A stretch of 64,000 nucleotides of DNA from Arthrobacter sp. PAMC25284 (GTDB taxonomy: Bacteria > Actinomycetota > Actinomycetes > Actinomycetales > Micrococcaceae): positions 3,224,001 through 3,288,000 of the forward strand of contig NZ_CP080382.1 in the NCBI RefSeq assembly GCF_019443425.1. The letters are read 5' to 3'. Shown in pieces: positions 8,885 to 17,124 of this stretch; the first letter of the stretch is position 1; each line of letters opens with the position of its first letter. Under the pieces are notes generated by a model that had not been told where the DNA came from, ran no database searches, and worked only from the letters and a program-made list of their open reading frames with translations. The translations under genes and the position numbers were made by a program.

Positions 8885-10252
8885 GTGAAAGTACTGATTG
8901 TTGGAGCGGGCCCGGCCGGGTCCACAGCTGCCTACTATCTTGCCCAGGCCGGTATCAGCGTCACGGTGCTGGAGAAGACCTCCTTCCCGCGCGAAAAAGT
9001 CTGCGGCGACGGCCTGACCCCGCGCGCGGTCCGCGAAATCCAGAAACTCGGCCTCCCGCATCCCGAAGCCGACGGCTGGCGACGGAACAAGGGCCTGCGC
9101 CTGATCGCGGGCGGCCGCACGGTCGAACTTCCCTGGCCCGAGGTTTCCGACTTCCCGCAGTACGGTCTGATCCGGACCCGCATTGGCTTCGACGAGGAAC
9201 TGGCCCGGCACGCCCAGTCCGCGGGGGCCGTCGTGCTCGAACGCCACAGCGTTACCGAAGCGCTGCGCTCCGAGGACGGCCGTGTTACCGGGGTCCGGGC
9301 CGCGCTGCTGGACGAAGCCGGCCGCAAGACGGGGCAGACGCGTGACTTCAGCGCCGACATCGTCCTCGCCGCGGACGGCAATTCCACCCGCACCGCCGTC
9401 TCGCTCGGCCTGCACAAACGGGACGACCGTCCGCTGGGCGTGGCCGTCCGCACCTACTTCACGAGCCCCCGCCACGACGACGACTGGATGGAAGGCTGGC
9501 TGGAGCTCCCCGGCCGCGACGGCAAGCTGCTGCCCGGCTATGGCTGGGTGTTCGGCGTTGGCGACGGCACCTCCAACGTGGGCCTAGGCATCCTGAACTC
9601 CTCCAAGGAATTCGGCAAGCTGGACTACAAACAGGTGCTCCGTGAATGGACCGCCGGGATGCCTTCCGAGTGGGGATTCACGCCGGACAACCAGGTGGGA
9701 GAGATCCGCGGCGCCGCGCTGCCGATGGGCTTCAATCGGACTCCGCACTATTCGCCCGGGCTGATGCTGCTCGGTGACGCCGGCGGCATGGTCTCCCCGT
9801 TTAATGGCGAGGGCATCTCCTACGCGATGGAGTCCGCCCGGTTCGCGGCCGAGTTCGTCATCGACGGAGACGCCCGGCAGCGCGCTGGCGCCTGGGCGGC
9901 CTCCCCGGGCGCGGCCGACGCGCACTTCGCCCGCTACGCGGACCATGTGCGCGGTCAGTGGGGATCACACTTCACCCTGGGCCGGGCGTTCGCGGCGCTG
10001 ATCGGCAAACCCGCCGTGATGAAGCTCGCCCTCCGGACGGGCATGCCCATCCCCGTGCTCATGCGGTTCGTGGTGCGGCTGCTGGCCAATCTCACCGATC
10101 CGGCGGCCAAGGGCTTCGAGGACCGTGTCATCCGTGTCCTCGAAATGCTGGTTCCGGCCACATCCAACCAGGCCCTGTCCAAGGCGGACAGTTCGTCGCC
10201 CTCGAGCACCAACCCCGCGGTTTCCGCGACAAGAGTTAGGGTAAAACCGTGA
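8885..10252 (+). CDS. menJ: Geranylgeranyl reductase family FAD oxidoreductase, MenJ-like menaquinone reductase
   Basis: Flavoprotein of the geranylgeranyl reductase family, 455 residues. It has an N-terminal dinucleotide fold VLIVGAGPAGSTAA (3-16), the KVCGDGLTPRAV motif (about 38-49) and the second FAD motif LLGDAGGMVSPFNGEGI (from about 295). In mycobacteria the neighbour of menG and a polyprenyl synthase is MenJ, which saturates one isoprene unit of menaquinone. The identical order here (menG, reductase, polyprenyl synthase) supports the same role. The stop overlaps the next start by four bases (GTGA). Exact substrate is inference. Confidence 0.85.
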   Translation: MKVLIVGAGPAGSTAAYYLAQAGISVTVLEKTSFPREKVCGDGLTPRAVREIQKLGLPHPEADGWRRNKGLRLIAGGRTVELPWPEVSDFPQYGLIRTRIGFDEELARHAQSAGAVVLERHSVTEALRSEDGRVTGVRAALLDEAGRKTGQTRDFSADIVLAADGNSTRTAVSLGLHKRDDRPLGVAVRTYFTSPRHDDDWMEGWLELPGRDGKLLPGYGWVFGVGDGTSNVGLGILNSSKEFGKLDYKQVLREWTAGMPSEWGFTPDNQVGEIRGAALPMGFNRTPHYSPGLMLLGDAGGMVSPFNGEGISYAMESARFAAEFVIDGDARQRAGAWAASPGAADAHFARYADHVRGQWGSHFTLGRAFAALIGKPAVMKLALRTGMPIPVLMRFVVRLLANLTDPAAKGFEDRVIRVLEMLVPATSNQALSKADSSSPSSTNPAVSATRVRVKP

Positions 10253-11349
10253 CCAACCCCGCAGACCAAAGCTGGACGCACGCCGGACACGGCCTGCCGG
10301 GCGCTGAGCCCAGCCTCAATACCAGCGCCATCGCCACGGGCCTGCAGTTGCCCGCAGGCTTCGCCGCGATCGCCGGCGACGCCGATCTTGGCCCGGCAAT
10401 CACCACCAACCTGGCCCGCGTTGAGAAGAAGCTGCGCGAGGCCATCGCGAACTCTGACCCGCTGGCTGATGCCACGTCACGCCACCTTGTCGAAGCCGGC
10501 GGAAAACGCATCCGGCCCCTCCTGACGCTGCTCTGCGCCCACCTCGGCGACGCTTCACTGCCCGCCGTGGTGCAGGCCGCCGTTGTGGTGGAACTGACCC
10601 ACCTCGCCACGCTGTACCACGACGACGTGATGGACTCCGCGCCGTTCCGCCGCGGCGCGCCCACGGCGCACGAGGTCTGGGGCAACTCTGTGGCTGTCCT
10701 CACCGGCGACCTGATCTTCGCCCGTGCCTCCATCCTCGTCTCGGAACTTGGCGGGCGCGCGCTTGGCATCCAGGCCCGCACCTTCGAGCGGCTGTGCCTG
10801 GGCCAGCTGCACGAAACTGTGGGACCCCGCCCCGACGAGGACCCTGTGGAGCATTACCTCTCCGTCATCGCCGATAAGACCGGCTCACTTGTGGCGGCGT
10901 CCGGTCAGCTCGGCGCGATCTTCTCCGGCGCCGATGACTCCTACGAGGCCCTCCTCGTCGAGTATGGCGAGAAGGTAGGGGTGGCCTTCCAGCTCGCCGA
11001 CGACGTCATCGACGTCACCGGCATCAAGGTCAAGTCCGGCAAATCACCGGGCACAGACCTGCGCGAAGGAGTACCGACCCTGCCGGTGCTGCTGCTGCGC
11101 AACGCGGCCCGTGATGGTGACCAGTCCGCCGTCGACCTCCTGGAGCTGATCGACGGCGATCTCAGCTCGGACGACGCACTCACAGCCGCCGTCGCCGGCC
11201 TGCGGGCGCACCCCGTGACCGCAGCGTCGTGGGTGGTTGCCCGCGCCTGGGCCGATGAAGCGATCGCCGCGCTGGCGCCGCTGCCCGAAGGGGTTGTGAA
11301 AGACTCGCTGACCAGCTTCGCGCGGGCCGTGGTGGACCGCAGCAGCTAG
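10249..11349 (+). CDS. Long-chain polyprenyl diphosphate synthase (menaquinone side chain)
   Basis: Trans-prenyltransferase extending allylic diphosphates with isopentenyl diphosphate. 366 residues, all-alpha family with GGKRIRP (84-90), first aspartate-rich motif DDVMD (125-129) and second DDVID (251-255). Two small residues precede no bulky chain-length stop that I can identify, so chain length (hepta-, octa- or nonaprenyl) is unclear. Coupled to the menJ-like gene by a 4-base overlap and followed by a strong terminator, it most likely makes the menaquinone tail, matching the mycobacterial grcC1 position. Confidence 0.88.
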   Translation: MTNPADQSWTHAGHGLPGAEPSLNTSAIATGLQLPAGFAAIAGDADLGPAITTNLARVEKKLREAIANSDPLADATSRHLVEAGGKRIRPLLTLLCAHLGDASLPAVVQAAVVVELTHLATLYHDDVMDSAPFRRGAPTAHEVWGNSVAVLTGDLIFARASILVSELGGRALGIQARTFERLCLGQLHETVGPRPDEDPVEHYLSVIADKTGSLVAASGQLGAIFSGADDSYEALLVEYGEKVGVAFQLADDVIDVTGIKVKSGKSPGTDLREGVPTLPVLLLRNAARDGDQSAVDLLELIDGDLSSDDALTAAVAGLRAHPVTAASWVVARAWADEAIAALAPLPEGVVKDSLTSFARAVVDRSS

Positions 11350-11370
11350 GAGTCCCCGAATCCAACTGGG

Positions 11371-11425
11371 ACGGCCCCGGTTCGGCGGTCAGGAGGGATA
11401 AACCTGAGTGCCGAAACGGGGCCGT
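11371..11425 (+). terminator. Terminator after the menG operon
   Basis: Arms ACGGCCCCGGTTCGGC (11371-11386) and GCCGAAACGGGGCCGT (11410-11425), one G-T mismatch, followed by TTCTCC. It lies 22 bases past the polyprenyl synthase stop. The remaining bases to 11584 show no gene I can support; the opposing gene ends at 11585. Confidence 0.75.
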
Positions 11426-11584
11426 TTCTCCGTTGGACCATGCTTGCGCATGACCTGCCTGGCGGAGATAGTCAGTGGACTTAGTGATGAGTGTATGGCG
11501 GGGATGCCTGCTTGTCCAACGTGTCCACGACGTCCTCGGCGCAGGCTCGGTAGGGCTTGTCCGGGACTCGGGCAGGGACCGTGC

Positions 11585-12013
11585 TCAGTCCTCGTCGTCG
11601 TCGTTGAAAGCCCACTCGAACATGTCGAAGACAAACTCCGAGAAGGTTCCTTCTTCGCTCTTCCACTGGCCGCGGACGTTGTTGCGGCGGTACACGATGG
11701 GATCGGGGACGCCAAGGTCGCCAACGCGGAAACCCCAGGTGAATTGTTCTTCCTCGTCCTCGAGGAACATCAGGAAGCCTTCGTCATCGACTTCAAGCTC
11801 TTCGGGGTCCCAGAAGTAGTGGTAGGCCTCCATCAGGTCCTCGCAGCCGCCGACGGCCAGGTAGAACTCTTTCAGGACCAGCGGCACCTGGAACTGGTGG
11901 TCAGCAAGCGCGGACTCCAGCTCGTCCGTCTGGAGTCCGTCTTCATCCTGCCATTCGTCTTCGAGATACTTCGGAACAAGCGCACGGAATTTCTCGAGGA
12001 ACATGTCAGTCAT
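11585..12013 (-). CDS. SMI1/KNR4 (SUKH)-type protein
   Basis: 142-residue, very acidic cytoplasmic protein. The pattern LPxxLKEFYLAVGGCEDLMEAYHYFWDPEEL followed by aromatic-rich WGFRVGDLGVPDPIVY and a C-terminal FDMFEWAFNDDDED tail resembles the SMI1/KNR4 superfamily. In bacteria many members are immunity proteins against polymorphic toxins. No toxin or nuclease gene lies next to it: neighbours are a polyprenyl synthase and a UPF0126 membrane protein. Role unknown; superfamily call is moderate. Confidence 0.6.
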   Translation of the reverse strand: MTDMFLEKFRALVPKYLEDEWQDEDGLQTDELESALADHQFQVPLVLKEFYLAVGGCEDLMEAYHYFWDPEELEVDDEGFLMFLEDEEEQFTWGFRVGDLGVPDPIVYRRNNVRGQWKSEEGTFSEFVFDMFEWAFNDDDED

Positions 12014-12026
12014 GCTCTTATCCTAA

Positions 12027-12698
12027 CTAATCCCGGCTGCCGCTATCCGCACCATCCAGACCGAGACGGTGCCAGCCGCGGACGGCCAGCGGAATACGCC
12101 ATTGACGCCGCCAGGCCGTGACCCGGAAGACGAAAACCAGCACCGCGACGGCGCCGGCGGAGACCACGTTGAAACTGTGAACGAGGGACAGGACGACGGT
12201 CAGTGCAGACCCCAGGAACGCGGGGAGGGCGTAGAGATCATTGCTGTTGAATAACTGGGGCACCTCGTTCGCCGTGATGTCCCGCAGCAGCCCGCCACCG
12301 ACGGCCGTCGTGACCCCCAACAGGACAGCAGCGAAGGGGTGCATCCCGGCGGCAAGTGCCGTCAGGGTTCCGCTGATGCAGAACAGGGCCAGACCGCCGG
12401 CGTCGAACAAGGTCAGGAGCGACGTGAACCGCTGGACGCCGTTGAACAGGAAGTACACGAGCACCGTGGCCAGGAGCGGCGGCGCGAGATAGGCCGGGTT
12501 GGTGAAGGCCGCGGGCGGGCCGGCGTTGATGATGATGTCCCGGATGACACCGCCGCCCAGGCTGACCAGAGAGGCCAGCAAAAGGGAGCCGATCATGTCG
12601 AATTGTTTCCGTGCCGCAAGCAGCGATCCTGAGACGGCGAAGAAGAAGACACCGGCCAGCTCCAGCCAGACCAGGACAACGTTAAAGGAGAAGGTCAA
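12027..12698 (-). CDS. UPF0126 / bacterial TRIC-type membrane protein
   Basis: 223 residues with about seven membrane helices arranged as two similar halves. The repeated glycine-rich signature GGGVIRDI (about residue 48) and GGGLLRDI (about residue 135) is diagnostic of UPF0126, whose members are structurally related to trimeric intracellular cation channels. Physiological cargo is not established. The C-terminus is a basic cytoplasmic tail (WRRQWRIPLAVRGWHR). It is only 13 bases from the SUKH gene and may share its transcript. Confidence 0.85.
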   Translation of the reverse strand: MTFSFNVVLVWLELAGVFFFAVSGSLLAARKQFDMIGSLLLASLVSLGGGVIRDIIINAGPPAAFTNPAYLAPPLLATVLVYFLFNGVQRFTSLLTLFDAGGLALFCISGTLTALAAGMHPFAAVLLGVTTAVGGGLLRDITANEVPQLFNSNDLYALPAFLGSALTVVLSLVHSFNVVSAGAVAVLVFVFRVTAWRRQWRIPLAVRGWHRLGLDGADSGSRD

Positions 12699-12759
12699 GG
12701 GGGGTCCCGGTCAGAATCAAAGGGGCGGATAGGGCGGCTCCAACGTTACGCTAGGCCGT

Positions 12760-13470
12760 ATGAATAGCCCCATCCTGATCGCCTGTGCCCACGGCACGTC
12801 CAGTCGCCTTGGCGCCGCGGAGGTCAACGCGCTCCGTGACGGCATCGCCGCCCTGCGGCCCGGACTCGACGTCCGCGAGGCCTACGTCGACGTGCAGGAG
12901 CCGGAGCTGCCGGCCGTGGTGGCCGGGCTGCCGGCGGGGGAGACCGCCGTCGTTGTGCCGTTGCTGCTGAGCGTCGGCTACCACGTCAAAGTGGACATCG
13001 CCCGGGCGGTCAAGAGCCGGCCGGACACGGTGGCGGCCGCGCCGCTGGGACCGGACCCGCGCCTGGCTGCCCTGCTGGACCAGCGCCTGCGGGAAGCCGG
13101 TGTCATCGATAGCGACACCGTGATCCTCGCCGCGGCCGGCTCCTCCGACCCCACCGCCGCGCAAAACGTGGAGGAGCTTGCAAACCAGCTGCGGGCACTG
13201 CGGCCCAACCGGATCATCGCCGCGTACGGCGCTTCGGCCAAGCCTTCGGTGCCGGACGCCGTGCACGCTGTGCGCGAAGAGGGCGCTTTGGTGGCCGCAG
13301 GGCCACAAGGGCGGGTTGTGATCGCTTCCTATCTCCTCGCGCCCGGCTTCTTCCACGACCAGCTGGCCGAAGCCGGCGCGGACCTCGTCACGGCGCCGTT
13401 GCTGCCTTCCCCGGTGCTCGCCGAGATCGCGCTGGAGCGCTTCGACGCAGCCCTGGCGGCGGGCATCTGA
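12760..13470 (+). CDS. Sirohydrochlorin chelatase-like protein (CbiX/SirB family)
   Basis: 236 residues made of two CbiX-type halves. The first starts ILIACAHGTSS with the metal-binding His near residue 11; the second begins VILAAAGSSDP. The second conserved His region LLLSVGYHVKVD is present. Family members insert iron or cobalt into sirohydrochlorin. Lying just upstream of sulfite reductase, it most likely makes siroheme together with the CysG-like enzyme at 22648. A TACGCT box 7 bases before the ATG suggests a leaderless start, but it lacks the sulfur box found at sir. Confidence 0.8.
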   Translation: MNSPILIACAHGTSSRLGAAEVNALRDGIAALRPGLDVREAYVDVQEPELPAVVAGLPAGETAVVVPLLLSVGYHVKVDIARAVKSRPDTVAAAPLGPDPRLAALLDQRLREAGVIDSDTVILAAAGSSDPTAAQNVEELANQLRALRPNRIIAAYGASAKPSVPDAVHAVREEGALVAAGPQGRVVIASYLLAPGFFHDQLAEAGADLVTAPLLPSPVLAEIALERFDAALAAGI

Positions 13471-13546
13471 ACGCTGTCGGGCTGCCAGCCTGAACGGCCG
13501 GAACCATGCACAGCAGCCACACCGATTCAAGGGTTTCCGGCGGTTC

Positions 13547-13618
13547 GTGACGAAGTATTTCCCTAGGTGACCTCCCGTTTCCAAGCCTTTGTCACGGAAT
13601 TCCGGCCCGCCCTACAGT
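13547..13618 (+). promoter_or_regulatory. sir operon promoter with two direct sulfur boxes
   Basis: Box 1 is GTGACG-N5-TTTCC (13547-13562); box 2 is GTGACC-N5-TTTCC (13567-13582), 20 bases later. Box 2 abuts, after AAGCCT, the -35 TTGTCA (13589-13594); 18 bases on is the -10 TACAGT (13613-13618), and the ATG at 13625 follows after 6 bases, implying a leaderless mRNA. The same arrangement precedes the sulfonate transporter and siroheme synthase genes. Confidence 0.7.
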
Positions 13619-13624
13619 CGATGC

Positions 13625-15374
13625 ATGACTGATACAGCTCTAGCCGGAGCGTCCGTGGACCAGGCCGCCGCAGGCCGCCCCAAGCGCCCCTCTTCCCGAC
13701 CCGCCGCGAAGCCGCACGGGCAGTGGAAAGTGGACGGCACCACCCCGCTGAATGCCAACGAGACCTGGAAACAGGAAGACAATGGGCTGAATGTCCGTGG
13801 GCGTATCGAATCGGTCTACGCCAAGCACGGTTTCGACTCGATCGACGGAACGGATCTGCATGGCCGCTTCCGCTGGTGGGGCCTGTACACCCAGCGCAAG
13901 CCCGGGATCGACGGCGGCAAGACCGCCACGCTCGAGCCGCACGAGCTTGAGGACAAGTACTTTATGCTGCGCGTCCGGATCGACGGCGGCGCCCTCAGCA
14001 CCGAACAGCTGCGCGTTATCGGCCAGATCTCCGTGGACTTCGCCCGCGACTCGGCCGACCTCACTGACCGGCAGAACATTCAGCTGCACTGGATCCGGGT
14101 CGAGGACGTCCCGGAGATCTGGCGCCGCCTCGAGTCGGTGGGGCCTGTCCACTACGGAGGCCTGCGGCGACGTTCCCCGCGTCATCCTCGGCTCCCCGGT
14201 GGCCGGCATCGCCAAGGACGAGATCATTGATCCGACGCCGCTGATCCATGAACTCGCCGCGCGGTTCATCGGCGATCCGGAGCTGGCCAACCTGCCGCGT
14301 AAGTTCAAGACCGCCATCACGGGCCACCCCAGCCAGGACGTGGTCCACGAGATCAACGACGTCGCCCTCGTCGGCCTGGTCCATCCCGAACTCGGCATCG
14401 GCTATGACCTGTGGGTAGGCGGAGCGCTCTCCACCAATCCCATGCTGGGCAAGCGCCTCGGCGCCTTCGTCCGGCCGGACCAGGCCGCCGACGTCTGGCT
14501 CGGGGTCACCAGCATCTTCCGCGACTACGGCTACCGGCGCATGCGGACCAAAGCCCGCCTGAAGTTCCTGCTGGCCGACTGGGGTCCGGTGAAATTCCGC
14601 CAGATCCTTGAGGACGAATACCTCGGCTACAAACTCGACGACGGCCCGGCCGCACCCAAGCCCTCCACTCCGGGCGACCACATCGGCGTGCACGAACAGA
14701 AGGACGGCAAGTTCTTCATCGGTGCCACCCCGCTGGCCGGCAGGCTCTCCGGCAGTCAGCTCGTGAAGCTCGCCAGCACTCTGGAGGCCCGCGGCTCACA
14801 GCGGCTGCGGACCACCCCGCATCAGAAGCTCGTGGTCCTGGACGTGCCCAAAGACGAGGTGGAAGCGCTGGTCGCCGAGCTTGACGCCCTGGGCCTGTCG
14901 GCCCGGCCGTCCGTGTTCCGCCGCGGCACCATTGCGTGCACCGGCATCGAGTACTGCAAGCTCGCCATCGTCGAAACGAAGGTCACGGCGGCCACCGCGG
15001 TCGCCGAGCTGGAACGCCGCCTCGCCGACCTTGTCGAGTCCAAGCAGCTCCCGCAGGCGCTGTCCCTGCACATCAACGGCTGCCCCAACTCCTGCGCCCG
15101 GATCCAGACCGCGGACATCGGACTGAAAGGCATGATGCTTCCCACGCCCGACGGCGACCCCACCCCGGGTTTCCAGGTCCACCTCGGCGGCGGGCTGGCG
15201 TCCTCCAGCCGCGAAGAGGCCGGCCTCGGACGTACCGTCCGCGGCCTCAAGGTCTACGTCGCGGACCTGCCCGACTATGTCGAGCGCGTGGTCCGGAAGT
15301 TCGTTGCCGACCACACCGAAGGCCAGACCTTCGCCGAGTGGGCCTTCGCGGCCGACGAGGGTGATCTGCAATGA
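13625..15374 (+). pseudogene. sir: Ferredoxin-type sulfite/nitrite reductase, interrupted by +1 frameshift
   Basis: Siroheme [4Fe-4S] enzyme reducing sulfite to sulfide with electrons from ferredoxin. The family sequence runs in frame 2 to the residues RRLESVG, then continues in frame 3 with LSTTEACGDVPRVILGSP to 15374. The switch is at the GGGG run 14140-14143; one G fewer restores a protein of about 582 residues. Both halves are otherwise perfectly conserved: RWWGLYTQR, TEACGD (in mycobacterial NirA this Cys crosslinks to that Tyr), and the cluster ligands ACTGIEYC and CPNSC. The stop overlaps cysH (ATGA). The intact remainder suggests either a very recent mutation or a sequencing error. 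Confidence 0.85.
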
Positions 15375-16105
15375 GCGTGCCCGTAGCTGCCACTAACGCC
15401 CCGGCCCTGCGGTCCGACGACGAGCTCAAGGCCCTCGCCGGTGCCGGGGCCGCCGAGCTTGGCTGGGACGCCCCGGCCCGGGAGGTCATCGCCTGGGTGG
15501 TCCGCCACTTCGAGCTCCCGGCCGTCGCCGTCGCGTGCTCCATGGCCGACGCCGTCCTCCCGGCGCTGGTCGCGGACCAGCTGCCCGGCGTCGACGTCCT
15601 GTTCCTGGAAACCGGCTACCACTTCCCGGAAACCTATACGACCCGGGATGAGGTCGCCGCGAATCTCCGCGTCAACGTCGTCGACGTGCTGCCGGAGAAC
15701 ACCGTGGAGCAGCAGGACCGGCTCCTGGGCAAGGATCTCTTCGCCCGCGATGCCGCCCAGTGCTGCGCGCTCCGCAAGGTCGCCCCGCTGCGCCGGACCC
15801 TCGCCGGCTACGAACTCTGGTTCACCGGCGTCCGCCGCGACGAGGCCCCGACCCGCACCAACACCCCGCTGATCACCTGGGACGAGACCAACGGCCTGGT
15901 CAAGGTCAACCCGGTGGCGGCCTGGAGCTACGACCAGCTGGTCCAGTACTCCGACGACAACCTCCTTCCCGTCAACCCGCTGCTTTCACAGGGCTACCCG
16001 TCCATTGGCTGCCAGCCCTGCACCCGCAAGGTGGCGCCCGGCGATGACCCCCGCGCCGGACGCTGGGCAGGAACCGACAAGACAGAATGCGGACTACACG
16101 TATGA
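15371..16105 (+). CDS. cysH: Adenylyl-sulfate (APS) reductase, iron-sulfur type
   Basis: Reduces activated sulfate to sulfite in the cytoplasm. 244 residues. The PP-loop fold contains FLETGYHFPETY, and the substrate-binding segment FTGVRRDEAPTR follows. Four cysteines (C131, C132, C214 and C217, in CCALRK and GCQPC) are the [4Fe-4S] ligands that mark APS reductases rather than PAPS reductases. The catalytic cysteine sits in the C-terminal ECGLHV. No adenylylsulfate kinase gene (cysC) is seen in the window, which agrees with direct APS use. Overlaps sir and cysD by four bases each. Confidence 0.93.
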   Translation: MSVPVAATNAPALRSDDELKALAGAGAAELGWDAPAREVIAWVVRHFELPAVAVACSMADAVLPALVADQLPGVDVLFLETGYHFPETYTTRDEVAANLRVNVVDVLPENTVEQQDRLLGKDLFARDAAQCCALRKVAPLRRTLAGYELWFTGVRRDEAPTRTNTPLITWDETNGLVKVNPVAAWSYDQLVQYSDDNLLPVNPLLSQGYPSIGCQPCTRKVAPGDDPRAGRWAGTDKTECGLHV

Positions 16106-17124
16106 GCACCCAAATCACCAACGAGGACCTGGAGCTGGCCGTGCTGGATCTTGACGCTGATTCTCCGAAAGCGGCGCATCGCGCGAGCGAGGAACGAGCG
16201 AGTGTGTCTAAGCCGCGTGGAGAATCAGCGTCAAGACTCTCCTCGCTGGACACTCTTGAGTCCGAGGCCATTCACATCATCCGCGAGGTCGTCGCCGAGT
16301 TCGAGAAGCCTGCGCTGCTGTTCTCCGGCGGCAAGGATTCCGTGGTGATGCTGCACCTGGCCACGAAGGCGTTCTGGCCCGGCAAGGTGCCCTTTCCGGT
16401 GCTGCATGTTGACACCGGCCACAACTTCCCCGAGGTCATCGACTTCCGCGACCGCACGGTCGAGCGGCTGGGCCTCAAGCTCGTCGTCGGCTCTGTGCAG
16501 GAGTTCATTGACCGCGGCGAACTGGCCGAACGCGCCGACGGCACCCGCAACCCGCTGCAGACCATCCCGCTGCTGGACGCGATCCAGTCCAACAAGTTCG
16601 ACGCCGTGTTCGGCGGCGGCCGCCGCGACGAGGACAAGGCCCGCGCCAAGGAACGCATCCTGAGCCTGCGCGACGAATTTGGCCAGTGGGACCCGCGCAA
16701 CCAGCGCCCCGAACTGTGGAACCTCTACAACGGCCGCCACACCGTGGGCCAGCACGTGAGGGCCTTCCCGATCAGCAACTGGACCGAATTGGATATCTGG
16801 CGCTACATCGAGCGCGAAGGCATCGAGCTCCCCGGCCTGTACTACGCGCATGACCGCGAGGTTTTCGCCCGAGACGGCATGTGGCGGGCAGTGGGCGAAG
16901 TCTCCCAGCCGCGTGCGGATGAGCAAGTCATCACCAAGACCGTCCGCTACCGGACTGTGGGGGACATGTCCTGCACCGGCGCCGTGGAATCGGCCGCCGC
17001 CACCGTGCGCGACGTTGTGATCGAAGTTGCCGCGTCCACCATCACCGAACGTGGCGCCACCCGGGCCGATGACCGGATCTCCGAGGCCGCCATGGAAGAC
17101 CGCAAGAAGGACGGCTATTTCTAA
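16102..17124 (+). CDS. cysD: Sulfate adenylyltransferase subunit 2
   Basis: ATP sulfurylase catalytic subunit, forming APS from ATP and sulfate with GTPase CysN. 340 residues from ATG 16102, which overlaps the cysH stop. The PP-loop SGGKDSV (75-81), HVDTGHNFPEV and FGGGRRDEDKARAKER are intact, and the conserved body begins RLSSLDTLESEAIHIIREV. The N-terminal 45 residues are unusual: residues 17-45 are encoded by an 86-base palindromic module (16150-16235) whose low-complexity translation (RASEERASVSKPRGESASR) is unlike CysD proteins I know, which have a short N-terminal tail. It looks like an in-frame repeat insertion. Confidence 0.93.
   Translation: MSTQITNEDLELAVLDLDADSPKAAHRASEERASVSKPRGESASRLSSLDTLESEAIHIIREVVAEFEKPALLFSGGKDSVVMLHLATKAFWPGKVPFPVLHVDTGHNFPEVIDFRDRTVERLGLKLVVGSVQEFIDRGELAERADGTRNPLQTIPLLDAIQSNKFDAVFGGGRRDEDKARAKERILSLRDEFGQWDPRNQRPELWNLYNGRHTVGQHVRAFPISNWTELDIWRYIEREGIELPGLYYAHDREVFARDGMWRAVGEVSQPRADEQVITKTVRYRTVGDMSCTGAVESAAATVRDVVIEVAASTITERGATRADDRISEAAMEDRKKDGYF
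16150..16235. repeat. Palindromic module inserted in frame in cysD
   Basis: Perfect 17-base arms CTTGACGCTGATTCTCC (16150-16166) and its complement (16219-16235). Inside, GCGGC (16171-16175) and GCCGC (16212-16216) extend the stem. The centre holds a repeated word (GCGAGCGAG and ACGAGCGAG). The module is translated as CysD residues 17-45. It has the look of a mobile palindromic element tolerated near a protein terminus. Confidence 0.75.

Noticed and set aside
14130..14230. Programmed ribosomal frameshift in sir
   Set aside because: No slippery sequence with a stop codon at the shift and no downstream stimulatory hairpin stands out; the original frame runs on for 29 codons. An indel or sequencing error is simpler.
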